Below are positions 1 through 13,363 of a stretch of DNA of 64,000 bases, in pieces. The stretch is from Glandiceps talaboti (lineage: Eukaryota; Hemichordata; Enteropneusta; Spengelidae): assembly GCF_964340395.1 (NCBI RefSeq), contig NC_135555.1:9473931-9537930 (forward strand), read 5' to 3'. The translations under genes were made by a program, and so were the position numbers. Every line of letters starts with the position of its first letter. The stretch's first letter is position 1. The notes beneath the pieces are model-generated. The model searched no databases. It had not been told where the DNA came from and was given only the letters and a program-made list of their open reading frames with translations.

Positions 1-125
1 CGATCATCAGACCATATGCGTGAAACTCCGAGTTACACCCAAGAAAGAGTTCCAGTACTACCAAAACTATTACGCTCTGCCACTGCGGTATAGAGCACTG
101 TCTTAGCAGATTGATACTCACCGAG

Positions 126-1615
<1,490 letters not shown>

Positions 1616-1775
1616 AACACATATTGCCTGGCCATGAGGGCTATAGCACCCGTTTATTACACCCGAGGGACTGTGAGTTACCAGAATCACATAGCATGTG
1701 ATTGTGGTAACTCACAGTCACGAGGGGGTAATGAACGGGTGCTATAGCCCGAATATAGGCCAGGCAATATGTGTT
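1616..1775. mobile_element. 160-bp near-perfect hairpin (foldback/MITE-like element)
   Basis: The two halves are reverse complements almost end to end. The outer arms AACACATATTGCCTGGCC (1616-1633) and GGCCAGGCAATATGTGTT (1758-1775) match perfectly. A second perfect block, GGGCTATAGCACCCGTT, pairs with its complement ending at 1750, and CTGTGAGTTACCA pairs with TGGTAACTCACAG. The centre is AATCACA-TAGCA-TGTGATT. Small unpaired patches lie near the outer-arm junctions. It has no coding capacity. Such long perfect arms usually come from non-autonomous foldback DNA transposons. I could not see a clear target-site duplication in the flanks, so the superfamily stays open. Confidence 0.8.
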
Positions 1776-3458
1776 TTATAATATACCTCATGCTGTGAAC
1801 TCGCGGTGGCAGACGACAGTGTCAGAAGCCGCCATTTTGACCTGCTGTGAACGTGTGGTGGTCACTGACCATGTAAAAGTTGATGGAACTATTTCCCTAG
1901 GGAAGTAGTCATTCTATTTTCCTGTCACGTGACTGATTCTAGCGAATCGTGGCACTGCATTATCACTAGGTATATCATAACTACAGATAACATTTTTTAC
2001 GACACACGTTACATGCATTAATAATCGAATATACATTGACTAGGCTATTAATCGGTCATCGCGGATGCACAAGAAACATAAACAAGTTATGATAAATGTA
2101 GCTGTCAAAACTATATGAAGGATCTATTCAAGGTGAAATCCCTAAGGTTAAATTTCATGTAAAAAAGTAATCATCAACTGAAATTAAGAGGAGGTGTTTG
2201 TAAAATTTTATGATAAATAAGTTATTACATTCTGTTTAAATATTAATTGATAAGAATTCCTTACAGTATGATTTATGGTGTGTTTGTCACTGGGTTTTAC
2301 GACTATAACCTATTCTCTCATTTGTAGTACATTATCAGAAGGTACCGTACCGTGAATTTTTTTAAAAGTAAAACCATGTGTATTTCACATCAGTGGAAAT
2401 AAGCTTACGAGAGGTCTTTCGTTTCTTTTTCAAGACAATTGCTGATTCTTTATATCAGATCGAGATGGTTTCTGTTTTGAATTATGACTATTATTATGAG
2501 CCTATACAACCTTCAACCCTTGGGAATCACTTGACATACATTGACAGACTTAGGTAATAAAACAGCAATGCAACTGATACAAACAACAACAGCGGATGCC
2601 TCTGATGTACGCTTTTATCAGTTTGTTTATATATTATGGAATTTATAATGTAACACTAACAGTCCTACTTGATTGTTATACCAAGTAGCATTCTATCAAC
2701 AAAAAGGATTGTGGGGTCCTGACTCATGTGGTGTTTATGCTTACCACGACAAGCAAACGCGCTGGTATTTTTCCCTCGAGTTCTAGCATTAGCAATAGTT
2801 ATCGTGTATATGGAAAGATGTCAATTGTAATTTGCCTTGAGATGGCATTATGATCCTTAAAGGTGTTCTCTGCAAGATAAATATGACCATCGTATTAAAA
2901 ATGAATTAATATAGATTCAGCTTTCAAACACCCATATATCATTTTAATAATTTGACTTGAACATTAATGTTTAATTTGTGCTTATAATAATCGCCATTAC
3001 CTTGTGTTCAGTGTCTTCGATTTTGGACTAAAATGAGCACAAAACTAGATCATTGAATTTACAATGACCAAAATATAGCCATATAGATGAAAACTTGTTA
3101 ATTGTTTATCCAATACACATTACCTTGTAAGAATTGTTTAACAAGCACTTCAGTGGTTGGGGACTATAGCTTCTGAACAGGTTGGTCATATTCATTGTAT
3201 ACATGTACAACGGTGTAGTTCCTTTAGCAAGCTATAATCATGGGATGTATGGTAATGTAAATACCATTATAGTTTAATTAGTCTTCTAACCTTTAACAAT
3301 ACCAACATAAGATCGACATTGCAATCGCATCTATGGTAACCACACGCGTTCATTTCGTACTCAAGCAGTTACTGATGTTTTAGAATGATATATGTCAAGT
3401 TGGCAATCAAAGTCAAGGGTCACTGAGTGAACATGTTGCTAACATAGTTATTCATAGA
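1776..3458. other. Noncoding stretch, slightly GC-richer at 1790-1960
   Basis: The first part (1790-1960) is richer in GC than its surroundings and carries a YY1-like GCCGCCATTTTG motif near 1830. The rest is AT-rich and featureless. Short minus-strand open pieces bounded by donor-like sites occur near 2411-2444, 2756-2793 and 3001-3027. Their acceptors are weak or the pieces are very short. Confidence 0.4.
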
Positions 3459-3568
3459 TACATACGTATGTACGTACGTACATACCTACATATACATACT
3501 TACTTACCTACCTACCTACCTATACATACATACATACATACATACATACATACATACATACATACATA
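3459..3568. repeat. Compound tetranucleotide microsatellite (GTAC / CTAC / ATAC)
   Basis: A run of GTAC units grades into CTAC/CTTAC variants and then a pure (CATA)n tract from about 3523. The 5' interruptions and pure 3' end look like an older array re-expanding at one side. Confidence 0.95.
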
Positions 3569-4617
3569 AAATTTAATACTTAAAACGGTATATTTACACA
3601 GAAAGATAATTTAGTATATGTTCACTGTGTACTTTGTAAGACGCCCCTCGGATATACCTTTGGGACTGTAAATGACTACCAGTTTCATCTCTAGTGATGA
3701 GAATGGTAAGAGTAATCAGCATTATGTTGGTTCCACGCAGTCATGTAAAACAAATGTGGATTTTGCGTTTGACGGAAATTTAACTTTTAAACCTGCCCTT
3801 TTTCTGCTAAATATAGCTCACTACAGTCGTTAGCTTCCAGTAGTACTCATAGATGATAAATATAAATCTCATATACTCTAGTGGAGGAGTCACGAACATG
3901 ACAACATTTGCATCAACTGTGATTTGTCAACATCCATAGTAAATTCGTGTTTGGACGGCCTCAATATGTTAAGTCCGTGGCTTCGTATGTTATTTGAATG
4001 TAACATATTGGTGGTTGGAATTAGTTACACTTTACTATCTCATTGTTACAAATCTGAAGTTACATTTTTTTCCATTAAGCATACGTTTCCAGGGTAACCC
4101 ATTAAATGCACATTACCAAACCAACCGCTGTTTGCGTGATGAAACTATAAACGGAGGGTCTCATAGATACAAAGCATTAGCAGCACGATATGATCGAAGT
4201 AATATGCTAATAAGTTTGAACAGATACAAGTATAACTGAGTTTATTGTCAATATTGAAATTGATATTGCTGAATCGTGTATTTCGTCTCCATAGCTGTTT
4301 ATCTGTTTTGAACATTTCCCTTGAAATCGGCGCTTCAAAGGAAAAAAAGAATAAAAACTTTTACCCTTAACAATATCTTTAGTCCTCTATGGATGATAGC
4401 AATAGGTTGTACTGAAATAGATATTTTAAACTGAACACATTGAGAATCTCATTTACAGTAACAAACGAGTTGATAATGATAACTGTCCATTTGTAAAATT
4501 ATCATTACTCAGTAATATGATTTATTTTAACCAAAAGTGAACACTATACCTCCCACTTCATTCGACAAACCTTGAGAAATTTGCTCCTAAAACACCAGGG
4601 GAGCCAAACTTAAACGT
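3569..4617. other. AT-rich noncoding stretch
   Basis: An 81-codon open frame at 3994-4239 (+) has the Y/N/L/K-rich composition expected by chance in AT-rich DNA and lacks splice or start context. Nothing else is recognisable. Confidence 0.6.
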
Positions 4618-5104
4618 ATTGAAATGCACGTTCCGCTTTGGTGATCGAATTATTAAAAATTCCGAAAGATAATGTGAAACGAGGTTTAAGGTTTGTTAGT
4701 TTTGTGTGTGCTGTATTCGAACCAAACAATTGCACCAACCAACCAAAACGTAAGTTCTCAAAATATCGATAATTAACTAATGGGTTATACTAGTACACAG
4801 CAAGCAACGGCATTCTTAAACAAAGAGGACATTCCAAGCGTGTGCTAGTTTTAAAAATGGTCAGAAAAATACATACGTAACATTACAAATGAATATCACT
4901 CTCATGATATACCGTTGATTGCATAATCATCATATACACGTAAACTGATACAGTACAGTTATACAACAGCTGAAATATAGACCATGACAGATTATATTGT
5001 AATCCCTATGTGTTGAATCTTTATTCATTTATTTTTTAATGCACCACGTTGTGGTCATAAGCGAGGATGGGTCGTTATTTCCATTACGCAATTTGATGTT
5101 GTAA
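4618..5104 (+). repeat. Dispersed repeat, copy 1 (partner at about 6310-6960)
   Basis: Shares several colinear blocks with the later copy: GAAATGC..C.TT near 4621, AATGGGTTAT (4779), CATTCTTAAACAA, and a 3' block with ACCATGACAG (4981), GTTGAATCTTTATTCATTT, GCACCA...GTGGTC, and TTTGATGT near 5100. The copies are strongly diverged, with indels between blocks. The family is not recognised. It has no coding capacity and no clear terminal repeats. Confidence 0.55.
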
Positions 5105-6309
5105 ATGTTATAACATAATAGTAACTATCATCCACCACCCAAGTTGATTGACACTGCCACTGACCTATCAGTAATCAGTAAGAAAATAACTCTTTACAAC
5201 ACAGGAAAATATGGTGTTACGATACATGTAGACAAAGGAAATATGTGTGCGGGATTGTCTGGGGTGATACCCACAAGTTTGACCCAAAAACTAGGAATAC
5301 ATTGCAGTTGGTAACAGTCACGTGAAACAGTGAGTGTTAATGAGAACTTTCTGCAAGGTTGACATGTGTTAATGGAAACCGAGAAACTTGAGATTAAATA
5401 ATTACAGCAAGCAAAACAGCAGATACAGTATATGTTTAGGTCAACACCTGCCTTAGTACCTCTGCTTGCAAACATTGCATGTATTCGTTATGCCATGCCT
5501 ACGTAGAGATTCCTTGACAATAGACAGTTGATAAACCCAGTCAAAAATAGTATTACAAATGATGTAGATGAAACCCATTTACGTCTATATTCTGACTGGA
5601 ATATAGTAGTAAGTATAATCAGTCGTTTAAAAAATTGTATGTTATGGTTAACCCTTGTCTAACCCTTGTTGGGAGGGGAGTTTAAACCATGCCTAATCCT
5701 GTCAATACACGAACCTCTAGACTGATAACAGGGAGGAGATTTTGACGTTGACCTTGGCGAATGTTATCAAGGGGACAACATGTGATGGAATAAGAATGCT
5801 AAATATAAAACAGTCCAAGGATTAACAATTAACTCGGGTACAAACCCCCCAACCCCAAACCCCCCTGGTAAATTGTAATCCCTGATCTGCTTCATATTCC
5901 TATAATATGCCTGACGAGTCCTACATCAACAGTAAAACTATATTAAAACATCCATTACCTGTACGAGGCTGTACAATGTTAAATTACATATCATAAAATT
6001 AGCAACATGACATCATGTGTGATTGACAGTAACTGCACATACTAGCATTTCGGGCGATCGCGATTTAGTGTCGCACGTATTAAATACTTCAAACGTCGTA
6101 CAATTACGGTAAAAGTTTATGTATTTTTCTTTACGGATTATAGTGAAAATAAACTGTTGATTACGCAGGACACCGAGCACTTAGTTACGATTTTACGGGC
6201 TCAATTGCAACGTTTGACAAATTATGAAAAATAATATGACCCGAAATTAAGGAGTACTAAAATATCCATTGCCCACCCTCCCCTCACTGCTTGGTCCTTT
6301 GCGTTGTTC
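5105..6309. other. AT-rich noncoding stretch with a C-rich patch
   Basis: A 93-codon minus-strand frame (5194-5475) is cysteine-rich (CICC, CxxC, DCxxxxC) but has no matching family and no clear splice context. A C6-AA-C4-AAA-C6 patch is at 5845-5865. Nothing else is recognisable. Confidence 0.5.
5845..5865 (-). other. G-run cluster on the minus strand
   Basis: The minus strand reads G6-TTT-G4-TT-G6, in otherwise AT-rich DNA. A G-quadruplex is possible only if one G6 run supplies two strands or if the structure has two tetrads, so this is a weak call. Confidence 0.3.
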
Positions 6310-6960
6310 TTGAAATGCGTACCACTTTCCCGTTTATCATATCGACATTTAGGTATCAACATAAACATATTTTCAAAAAATTATGGATCATAAACTCATG
6401 GGTTATTTAAAGCAAGCCGTGACATTCTTACATTCTTAAACAAGAAGGCCAATGGAAGTGTGTTGTCTTTAAGAACAAATTTACCCGGAAATGTGTTTTT
6501 TTTTAAATTTTTAATTTACAAAGTGTACAAAAATGTGAAAGTGAGTCAATGACAAATGTGATACAAGACCTATGGATATAGTCATATCTAAATACATTTG
6601 CTACCACATGTTCCAAACTACCATGGTAATTAGTAATCGGTTTGGTATGTTCTTGACGTCATAAAGACTGTGCTTGTGTGCATGTTATTGGCTTTGGAGA
6701 AAAAATAATTATGATGAAAAAAGCTGGTCCGAAAACGAAACTGAATATCGCTAAAAATAAAGTTATATATATATATCTGTAACGTTGGTTGTATTATAAA
6801 AGGACACAACACAGTCATGCATCAGTAGCTAAAATGGCGACCATGACAGCTAATACTGTAAGCCATTTGTATTGAATCTTTTTCATTTTGTTGCATGCAC
6901 CAGCAGTGTGGTCTCATGTAGGTCGGTGCGTCATTTTATTTCGATTTGATGTGAACTTAT
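6310..6960 (+). repeat. Dispersed repeat, copy 2 (partner at 4618-5104)
   Basis: Same block order as copy 1: GAAATGCGTACC (about 6314), CATGGGTTAT (6397), CATTCTTAAACAAGAAGG, then ACCATGACAG (6841), GTATTGAATCTTTTTCATTT, GCACCAGCAGTGTGGTC and TTTGATGTGAA. The middle is about 240 bp longer than in copy 1. A CCAACCAACCAA run follows this copy and precedes copy 1, which would fit a once-tandem arrangement. Confidence 0.55.
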
Positions 6961-7264
6961 TTAATTGCAACCAACCAACCAACATATGTAATGTAGCAAA
7001 ATTCCACGTCAGGTACATTTTGCTTTAATACTAACTGAAATGTTGTAAAATGATATTAATTTTCATATGCCTAATGAGACCCAGATCAACCTTCAAACGG
7101 GTTTAAAAATATCGAACTGCATGAGAATGTTCAATGTAAAATTACAAGAAAGAAAGAAAAATAGCAACATGCGCACCAACATGACACCATGTTAATAATC
7201 ATGTGTTATGTAAATACTTGTACTTGACATCAATATATGTCGACGTTGTAAAAACTTACTATAA

Positions 7265-7676
<412 letters not shown>

Positions 7677-8895
7677 AGAGACACAAAGAGGCAGAGATAG
7701 ACAAACAGACAGGGACAGGGTTAGTTAGTTCACACTGGCTATTGAGGTGACCAGCAGACATTAGCTATATTGTGAAATCGGGTATTAATTTGTATTCAAA
7801 GTTTGTGAGTGTACGATAATCCATCTTGTCCACAATGTGACATGAATAATGCATCGAACGAAAGTGATGAAATGATTTACAATGTATTGATAACAGGGGT
7901 ATATATAATATATACCGATATACTAGCATATATACGTGACTAAGCCAGTGTTAACAAAATTTTAATAAAAGTGAACTTTCATTAATTGTTAATTCGTTAT
8001 GCAGTATCTAAGTATTAATGCTAACGTAAGAAACAGTTTCCGTAATGGCTTCATGTTAAAAAAAAAATAAAGGGGAAAGTGTGATATTAAATATTATCTG
8101 ACATTTGATATCAATATAAAATGTGCGTAACTTAAATGAAACCAGTCACTTTCAATTTGTTTTGTGAGAAGTAATATGAAAGAAATGTCAATTTCAATTA
8201 TTTTGAAAGAAATTAGAAGGTATTTGAAATGTACAAATGAACTATTATTGACATCGTCAAGTACTACTCCTTCGCACTAAATTTTATGTTCAAAAAATAA
8301 AACAAGTCGACAATTGTCTTTAAAATTCATAATTTTACTACAGTCTGGTTAGAATGTTCCACTGTTATATTATTTGTTTCACATTCTAATTTTTAAAGTA
8401 CAGATGTAAATTAAAAATCACCAAATGTGAAATTTACCGCAATATATATTGCAAAGCAAGGATTTAATATTACATTTTCTCTGATGATTTGGTTCATACC
8501 GACGTATACAGTGAGTTTCATATAAAACACCACGGGGTTTCTTCCATGAGATACCAACAAAATGATACAATATGAAACTTTCTATAATATGTAATTGCAG
8601 CTAGTGTGATACCATGTTGATGGCATACAAAAGTACATATGTAAATGGAAGATAGCATAGCATAGTCAGCTTTATTACTTTCTCACTCATAGCTGAACCC
8701 GCCGTTAAAAAACGAAGAAGATATATTGTGTGCACATATTCTCGTCAATTATTCAAGTCAATAGGGATGGTCATATTACAATGGCACCTCACAATAAATC
8801 AACGACCTCTAGCTTTAATTGAAGTGCAATTTCAAGGGCGCTTGGAGCTCTATCACAAACAGAACAGAGACCTTGAAAGAATGTGTTAAACATAC
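7677..8895. other. AT-rich noncoding stretch
   Basis: No frame, RNA gene or repeat family recognised. Confidence 0.6.
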
Positions 8896-8969
8896 CTTAA
8901 TGCCGTCATTGTTGGTTTAGTGACACTATCTGAGTCGAACCGTTGGACGGAAAACCTCCATGCCATCAT
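8896..8969 (-). CDS. Candidate first coding exon (partial, unknown protein)
   Basis: An ATGATG start lies directly after an in-frame TGA on the minus strand. It opens a 24-codon frame beginning MMAWRFSVQRFDSDSV, with balanced composition unlike the surrounding AT-rich DNA, and ends TTAAG|GTATGTT, a good vertebrate-type donor. The exon would end with two nucleotides of a split codon. A TATATAAAAA box lies 54-63 bp upstream of the ATG (9023-9032), a distance that allows a short 5' UTR. No partner exon downstream is secured, and 24 open codons can arise by chance. Function unknown; treat as a hypothesis. Confidence 0.2.
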
Positions 8970-9022
8970 TCATTTACTATCATTGTTTGTCATTGAGAGA
9001 TATGAACACGCACATTCCTATG

Positions 9023-9032
9023 TTTTTATATA
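9023..9032 (-). promoter_or_regulatory. TATA-box-like element upstream of the 8.9-kb candidate exon
   Basis: Minus strand TATATAAAAA, about 55 bp 5' of the candidate ATG at 8969. In DNA this AT-rich such strings are frequent, so position relative to the ORF is the only support. Confidence 0.18.
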
Positions 9033-9272
9033 ATCACTCATATTTACTGTTTTTGTATTACATCGGATGGTAGCGTAATAACAATGAAAACATGTTTGTC
9101 CATTTAGTAAACACAGGTGTTGTGTAGATGATTTCAGGTTTGAGTTGGCACCAATGATTTCAAACTTACGTCGCAATTACATTATATTACTTTATCAACA
9201 TCAGCTAAATTAATTTGAAAATGAAAATATTCAAATAAAAAACCCAGCTAATTGGTTAACTTTGGAATTTGA

Positions 9273-9319
9273 TATATGGTATATGGTATATGGTATATGG
9301 TATACGGTATACGGTATGC

Positions 9320-9359
<40 letters not shown>

Positions 9360-9485
9360 ATGTATGTATGTCTGTATGTATGTATGTATGTATGTATGTA
9401 TGTATGTATGTATGTATGTATGTATGTATGTATGTATGTATGTATGTATGTATGTATGTATGTCTGTCCGTCCGTCCGTCCGTCT
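9273..9485. repeat. Compound microsatellite: (ATATGGT)n, (TGTC)n, (TATG)n, (GTCC)n
   Basis: A heptanucleotide array (ATATGGT, later ATACGGT) at 9273-9319 is joined to (TGTC)n, (TATG)n (about 9359-9462) and (GTCC)n. Motifs 2 and 3 are the complements of those at 7.4 kb. Open frames across it are repeat translations. Confidence 0.96.
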
Positions 9486-10231
9486 TTGCATTGCCAGTGT
9501 GTGCTTATGTGTATGTATATGTTTTGCGAGAGCATAGCTATGAAAGCTTTAGAACTGTAAAAGTCGAATATTAAATGAAGGCGGCACGGAACGCAAATGT
9601 ATTACGCTTTTATGTACAAACCGATCGAGTGTGTTTGTAACTCGCATAATCTACACGTGTCACTAGAACTCGGTGAGGGTTCTGAAAGTGTGAAAGCTCC
9701 TTTTTTATTTCCTGTCGTAATAGAACTTCAGTAAGAACTCGTACACCTAAGCGAACTGATATATTTTTCGTTGAAAACACAATGTTCTATTAATACCAGC
9801 TGTTCGTATTGGATATGCTATCGTGTTTTGTTTATCGATTTCAATCTGTATTTCAAAGTGAATATGTAATGAAGGTAAATCTAGCAATCGGATATTTTAT
9901 TTATGTCTATCAACACATGTTTGTTACGCCTTACAAGGTCACTGTCTCATTACACAAGGAATCAATAACATCGTGTATGGGTCAATGACACCACAATTAA
10001 CCGTTCTATTGTTGCTTTCGGCAATGACCATGGCTGTTAGTGATATAATTGTGATCTTTTAAGCGACTTTCACTAGCTTATCGATATATATTGCTGGTTT
10101 TGATAAACCACATCCTACTTGTATTGTTGCCATGGTAACAGCTACCAAACACATTCAGGCGTTCGGCTTTAGAGTGATCACTCTCCTGAGATTCCATTAC
10201 GGTTAGTAATTATGGTTTTTGCGGGGTTTCG

Positions 10232-10270
<39 letters not shown>

Positions 10271-10794
10271 GTTTTGTTTTTGGGGGTGGCGCAAAAGCGC
10301 CTATATGATAAATGAACTGTGACACGTGTCCAATACTCGAATCAGACTACTACTGCGTCATTTGTATTCGTCCACAATAAATTAGTTCAGTACCACACAT
10401 AATTGCCAACCAGTCTGGGGTTGTCGAGACAACACATCATTATTATAAGAGCTTAATAGTTTGCTCTTACAAAGTTCCGTTTCATTACATCAAAAGTTTG
10501 TAAAATAGACGAATTTGAACGAATTAGTATGTACAAATATCAGAAAAGCTAATAATGTTTCCATCAAAATTACCTAACTCCATTTCACTGAAACAAAATT
10601 TTGTCAGGATTCAAGGGGTAATATGGTTGCATTAAACGAGTAATAATCTCAATAGAATGATTGCTACAATTAACAATAACAAAGCTGTTTCTGGTGAGCT
10701 GAAATGTGTTGGCGCTGTGTCTCCATGTTTGCGTCTATATCTACTAATACATTGTGCTATTGATTAATATAAAGGTATGTATCCACCAGGTTTA
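9486..10794. other. AT-rich noncoding stretch with a (GTT)n tract
   Basis: (GTT)n occupies 10231-10269. It is followed by a G5 run and a small GGCGC-AAAA-GCGCC hairpin (10288-10301). Nothing else is recognised. Confidence 0.6.
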
Positions 10795-11151
10795 GGCCTA
10801 ATAAAAAATGTTTGATTTCAATTACTCGACCCCATCTCGTTTTGCAATGCCGACCCTATATATTTTTTTTTTACATATTCGAGAAAAAAAATCGCGGAAA
10901 TAATGGATGCGGAAAATGACATCAACTTAAAAGGACAATATAACACTGTTCTTCCATCTATAATGACAGTGCATCTGATGAGAAGAAACCAATAACACAT
11001 AGACCATGTGGAAAACAACGAAAAACATAATTACCTGAACTAGACAATCACACATGAAAAAATATAATAAAATAAAATAAAAAATCTACCTACCCCACCT
11101 ATTCTGAAATTGAGTGTAATCGGAACCACACAGAGACTGTTTTATTAGGCC
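10795..11151 (+). mobile_element. PIF/Harbinger-like MITE, copy 1
   Basis: A 357-bp element bounded by terminal inverted repeats: GGCCTAATAAAAAATGTTTG at the left, and the reverse complement of GGCCTAATAAAACAG...TGTGTGGTTC at the right. It is flanked by a 3-bp duplication TTA (10792-10794 and 11152-11154). The interior carries the family signatures ACATATTCGAGA, TGGATGCGGAAAATGACATC, GAAGAAACCAATAACACA and CTACCTACCCCACC. It has no transposase frame, so it would depend on an autonomous relative. TWA duplications and GG-starting termini are typical of PIF/Harbinger; the superfamily call is inference from those. Confidence 0.82.
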
Positions 11152-11154
11152 TTA

Positions 11155-12387
11155 GTGGAATCCACATCAGCTTTATTTTGTATGTACAGACAATGCAGGT
11201 TTTGGACACTGCAGCAAGGGAAAGAACTGTTACGTTTTAGTTAGCTTTATTGTAATTTTACCAAATACTGTAAACAGATTAAGCATAGTGAATTATCAAC
11301 CACCATATGTCGTACATACAACATAACAATATACATCATATGTACTATTGTGTCAACACAAAGAAGACATTGCTATTAATTTTAGATAGTGGTAAACACA
11401 AAATGTGACTTTAACCTTTTATTTTATTGATTTAGATATAACATGCTTGATATAATAACAATCCACCTTAGCTAAATCAACAAATTTAACTTCGCGGTAA
11501 CTCGATATGTTATATGTTGGCGTACACAGCGCAAACATAGACTCGCCATGCAGCACGACAGTTGGATTATTACCTAGTAGGTATATTTTCGTCTAGGGCA
11601 GCGTTGTGTTGTTTTCACTGCAGCAATGCATATCATTAACATGCAACATGTGCAGTCAATATCGATCCCAGTTAATCGAGATAATTTGCACAATTCATTT
11701 AAGATGTAATTTCCGATGTATAGATTCGAGATAAAAATGCTAACCTTCCTCATAAATAACCCATTGTGCCTAGTGATTTAGACTGGCCAGGCGCTTATTT
11801 AAAAAAAACAGGGAGGCTTTATCTATCGCAGCAATGTACCAAATAGAAAGCTTGTCTTTTAGCTCCTGGAAAAAAAATTAACTAGCGTGAAATTTATGCA
11901 TCGTGAATTCTAAATACAGGGCAGTAATACTTTAGTCCTCCACAGGCAATAAATTATTAAAGTGAATTTAGTTTTATTTGGATAGATATCAAATTTTCGG
12001 ACTGGCAATGGATTTAAGTTGATATGGTTTACACAAGATTGACCTAATTAAGCTGACTTATCTGTAGTGCGATGTTAACAGTATTTTCATTTGGAAAATT
12101 ACGGCAAAGATGACTGGAATTTGAACAGGGTGTTTGTAAGATCTGTGTGGAACTGTGAAACTCTACACTGTTATGACAAATAGGACCAGATGTAAACTGA
12201 ATGTCTTCCGTAAGGGCAAAGTTTTGAGATTGTCGTTCCTACAGACAATTGTTGGAATACAACAGAACATGAGTTATTTTTTCTCATTGATTGCTATTTG
12301 CTCATTGCTGTTAGTGATCTCGTGGCCAACCACAACATGTACTGTGACATTTGTTGAGAATGTAAAAAAAAATAAGCGCATCGTCGT
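11155..12387. other. AT-rich noncoding stretch
   Basis: An 80-codon + frame (12155-12397) runs into the repeat that follows and has no supporting signals. No other feature seen. Confidence 0.55.
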
Positions 12388-13103
12388 ACCACTTTAGAAA
12401 CATTTCCTGACGAGAAACTATTTTTTCCTTTTTAGTGGCCTACAAAAATATGCCAATGATTTATTAAAACTAAAAGCTACATCAATAATATTTTCAGGAC
12501 AAGTGCGCTTTGGTGTCGCAAATGCATGTATCAAATTATATTTGAATTTGAAGTGTGCATTCTTGAGATATAGCCTAATTACCGAAAACCATTAATTATG
12601 TAAATTTCTCGTTAATATTCTTGGATGTTTACCGAAACCTAACCAGTTCTTGTCACTACCCTACAGAACACATGAAATAAATTTCATTTGAATTGAGCCA
12701 GTCGTGTTTTAGAAAATGGTGATAAAGTCACACCACTTTAGACGACATTTCCTGACGAGAAACTATTTTTTTCTTTGTTGTGGCCAATCGAAAATATGCC
12801 AATTGCTTATTAAAACTAACAGCTACATTAGTAATATTTTCAGGACAGGTGCGCTAATTGGTATCGCATATGTGTGTACCAAGTTGTAATGAATTTGAAG
12901 CGTGCATTCTTGAGATATAGCCTAATTACCGAAAATCATTAATTATGTAAATTGCTCATTAATATTCAAGGAATTTTTACCAAAACCTAATCAAGTCTTG
13001 CCATTACCCTACAAAATACGTCTTCAAAATTTCGTTTGAATTGAGCAAGCCGTTATGGAGAAAACGATGACACAGACAGACAGACACACAGACACACAGA
13101 CTT
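12388..13103 (+). repeat. Head-to-tail dimer of a ~344-bp interspersed repeat with ACAG tail
   Basis: Unit 1 starts at 12388 and unit 2 at 12732, both with ACCACTTTAGA..ACATTTCC and CTGACGAGAAACTATTTTTT. They stay colinear through ATATTTTCAGGACA, CATTCTTGAGATATAGCC, TAATTACCGAAAA and GAATTGAGC. Unit 2 ends GAGAAAACGATGACACAGACAG and then an ACAG/ACAC simple repeat (to 13103). Unit 1 has only a degraded version of that junction (GAAAATGGTGATAAAGTCAC). A short simple-repeat tail after a fixed 3' sequence is typical of some non-LTR retrotransposons (RTE-like) and their SINEs. The family is not identified. Confidence 0.75.
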
Positions 13104-13147
13104 CCATTCATAAATATATCTCTTCCTTACGGAAGAAAAAATTAATT

Positions 13148-13363
13148 ATGAACAAGACAAAGTTAAAGGGAGACTGTGAGTGTTTACAAGCTGGCTCATA
13201 TGTAATCGGCATAGCAAACATTCACAACTGTTTGCCTTATGTTGATCCTGTACATATACCAGCATATGATGAGCTAATTTGGGAAGTGTGTTTTTGCGAT
13301 GAAACGTATTCAGACGAAAACAATAGTATTCAGCTGAACCGGTCGGTCTTATCACACTTGTAA
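13148..13363 (+). CDS. Unrecognised 71-codon ORF with nearby AATAAA
   Basis: ATG at 13148 opens a frame whose middle (GDCECLQAGSYVIGIANIH, then a stretch with PVHIPAYDELIWEVCFCDE) is less K/N/I/F-biased than chance translations here. It has five cysteines and no membrane segment or signal peptide. A stop at 13361-13363 is followed 16 bp later by AATAAA (13380-13385). It lies just 3' of the ACAG-tailed repeat. The opposite strand is also open here (13146-13424), which lowers the weight of the open frame. No homologue is recognised; it could be a terminal exon, a transposon remnant or chance. Confidence 0.22.
   Translation: MNKTKLKGDCECLQAGSYVIGIANIHNCLPYVDPVHIPAYDELIWEVCFCDETYSDENNSIQLNRSVLSHL

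Noticed and set aside
9231-9574. HTYI/CMYV-repeat frames on both strands
   Set aside because: Translations of the (TATG)n and (TGTC)n arrays.
11025-11040. CAG|GTAATT minus-strand donor (also at 39.53 kb)
   Set aside because: Sits inside the MITE family consensus, so its recurrence reflects the repeat and not an exon.
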